Of a stretch of 6,611 nucleotides of DNA, positions 5,250 to 6,611 are shown piece by piece. The stretch lies in contig JAGLSM010000123.1 in the NCBI GenBank assembly GCA_023135745.1, forward strand, positions 1 to 6,611, written 5' to 3'. This DNA comes from Spirochaetota bacterium (GTDB lineage Bacteria; Spirochaetota; JAGLSM01). How positions within the stretch are numbered: the stretch's first letter is position 1; the number at the start of each line of letters is the position of its first letter. A program made the position numbers and the translations under genes. Below the pieces are notes generated by a model that saw only the letters and a program-made list of their open reading frames with translations, searched no databases and was not told the origin of the DNA.

Positions 5250-6566
5250 GTCTTCAAATCTTGTGTACTGTCCAAAAAATAATAGAGGGACTTCACCAAC
5301 AGCCGCGTTTCTGTTTTTTCTTATCAATAATTCAGCCTTGTTTTTCTCTTCTTCATCAGTAGCATATATATCTCTGCTGATAAATGCAACAAGATCCGCG
5401 TCCTGTTCAATTGAACCTGATTCTCTAAGGTCGGAAAGCATTGGAATCCCGCTTGTTCTGTCTTCAACCTTTCTTGAAAGCTGTGAAAGGGCGATAACCG
5501 GGACATCCATTTCCTTTGCCAGATATTTCAAAGAACGCGATACATGTGAAATAATATTATACCTGTCATTTCTAGGAATATCAGGAGGCCCATCCATTAG
5601 CTGCATATAATCAATTATAATAAGGGCAAGATCTCCTTTTTCATTTTTGACACGTCTTGCCTTGGCCTTAGCCTCCATAACGTTTATATCAGGTTTGTCG
5701 TCAATTACTATCTGAGTATTGTAAATTAAATCGGCAGCATGAACAATGTTATTCATTTCCCTCTTATTGACCATTCCCTGCCTTAATCGTGTATTATCCA
5801 CTTTTGCTTCAGAACAAAGCATTCTAAGAACAAGTTCCTCTTTCTGCATTTCAAGGGAAAATATTAGAACAGGTCTCCTGGTATTTATACCAATTCTAAC
5901 CGCCATGTTCAGACAAAAGGCCGTTTTTCCTGTACCGGGTCTTCCCGCGATAATTATTAATTGTCCACCCTGAAGTCCGGATGTAATTTTATCAAATCCT
6001 GAAAAACCTGTTGATAAGCCGGTATTTGTACCGTCTTTATAACTTTGAATAATTTTAATACTTTTTTTAATAACACCCTGAATATTTTCATGAGTCTCAG
6101 AAAGATTCCGGTCAGTAATATCAAAAATTTTACTTTCAGTGAGATTAATTATCTCATCTATTTCTCTTGATCCGGAAAACACTTCATCCCTTATCTCACC
6201 TGTAACCTTTAAGAGACTCCTTAAGATTGCCTTATCCCTGACAATTTTTGCGTAATTATCCAGATTAACCGAGGTTGGAGTCATTTCAAGCAGCTGATTA
6301 ATATATCCTATACCGCCGCTCTTTTCAAGAAGTCCATTATCCTTGAGATAGGATGAAAGTGTAACATTATCTATATCATTATTTAAGTTATAAAGCTGTA
6401 AAATAGCCTCGTACAGGATATGGTTTCTTGAACTATAAAAGTCGCCGGGTTTAAGAAGGGTAATAGCAGTGTTAATTGCTGAAGGATCAATGAGAAGGGC
6501 GCCGAGAAATGCCTGCTCGGCGCCTGTATCATTAGGTAAAGTTTTGGGGGAAGGAGAGTCTTCCAT
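5235..6566 (-). CDS. dnaB: replicative DNA helicase DnaB
   Basis: DnaB is the hexameric 5'-3' helicase that unwinds DNA at the replication fork. The 443 residues cover the whole family. The N-terminal helical domain (about 14-115) starts at the usual GAEQAFLGALL. A linker helix follows (about 130-180), then the RecA-like ATPase core from about 183. Walker A GRPGTGKTA is at 208-216, SLEM with its glutamate at 237-240, Walker B LIIIDY at 315-320, ALSQLSRKVEDR at 359-370, SDLRESGSIEQDADLV at 378-393, and the arginine-finger stretch RKNRNA at 416-421. No intein or insertion is present. The ATG is 3 bases after the stop of the upstream gene and has no clear Shine-Dalgarno sequence, so coupling to the upstream gene is likely. 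It is the first complete gene of the operon. Confidence 0.97.
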   Translation of the reverse strand: MEDSPSPKTLPNDTGAEQAFLGALLIDPSAINTAITLLKPGDFYSSRNHILYEAILQLYNLNNDIDNVTLSSYLKDNGLLEKSGGIGYINQLLEMTPTSVNLDNYAKIVRDKAILRSLLKVTGEIRDEVFSGSREIDEIINLTESKIFDITDRNLSETHENIQGVIKKSIKIIQSYKDGTNTGLSTGFSGFDKITSGLQGGQLIIIAGRPGTGKTAFCLNMAVRIGINTRRPVLIFSLEMQKEELVLRMLCSEAKVDNTRLRQGMVNKREMNNIVHAADLIYNTQIVIDDKPDINVMEAKAKARRVKNEKGDLALIIIDYMQLMDGPPDIPRNDRYNIISHVSRSLKYLAKEMDVPVIALSQLSRKVEDRTSGIPMLSDLRESGSIEQDADLVAFISRDIYATDEEEKNKAELLIRKNRNAAVGEVPLLFFGQYTRFEDRTGG

Positions 6567-6569
6567 ATT

Positions 6570-6611
6570 TTATTCTACCGGTTTTTCTACTTGACCGGTT
6601 TTCTCTTCTGT
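6570..6611 (-). CDS. 3' end of an upstream gene (possibly rplI, ribosomal protein L9)
   Basis: An open frame runs in from the right edge for 13 codons (TEEKTGQVEKPVE) and ends in TAA at 6570-6572, 3 bases before the dnaB start. The tail is acidic and lysine-containing, with a partly repeated EK-x-x-x-V / EKPV pattern that reflects two AAACCGGT-like DNA words. No domain is visible. rplI directly precedes dnaB in many bacteria, and L9 can carry a charged low-complexity tail, but that identity comes from gene order alone. Confidence 0.5.
   Translation of the reverse strand, partial: TEEKTGQVEKPVE

Overview
The window is compact, moderately AT-rich bacterial DNA. Every supported gene lies on the minus strand, so transcription runs from the right edge to the left. 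The organism is probably a Gram-negative-type (diderm) bacterium, because it encodes an MCE/Mla lipid transporter and a lipoprotein. I lean towards a spirochaete, for two reasons: the lipoprotein resembles, from memory, a beta-rich Asn/Thr-laden style common there, and its lipobox is permissive. The phylum is an inference, not something the sequence proves.

Right part (6611 to 1380), in order of transcription: the last 13 codons of an unidentified gene (position suggests ribosomal protein L9, rplI); dnaB, the replicative helicase; mlaE, mlaF and mlaD, an ABC-type MCE lipid transporter; and radA, a branch-migration helicase. The gaps between them are 3, -1, 3, 17 and 2 bases, and no promoter or terminator is visible inside the block. 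It is best read as one operon with translational coupling. dnaB stop and mlaE start share a base (TAATG). radA starts at TTG, and its ribosome-binding site lies inside the end of mlaD.

Left part (1379 to 1): a single lipoprotein gene with its own good sigma70-type promoter (TTGCAA, 17 bases, TATACT on the minus strand). It is bracketed by two short arrays of a phased ATCCG word (period about 9 to 11 bases) in opposite orientation. One array begins just after the radA stop. The other is at the left edge and carries an extra 8-bp inverted repeat.

Functionally, MlaE (permease), MlaF (ATPase) and MlaD (MCE substrate-binding subunit) should form one inner-membrane complex that moves phospholipid between the inner membrane and the periplasm or outer membrane. 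DnaB and RadA both act on DNA and are linked to the transporter only by shared transcription. The lipoprotein is a separate unit. I see no undescribed system here. The most unusual items are the inverted ATCCG arrays around the lipoprotein gene and the long helical tail of MlaD.
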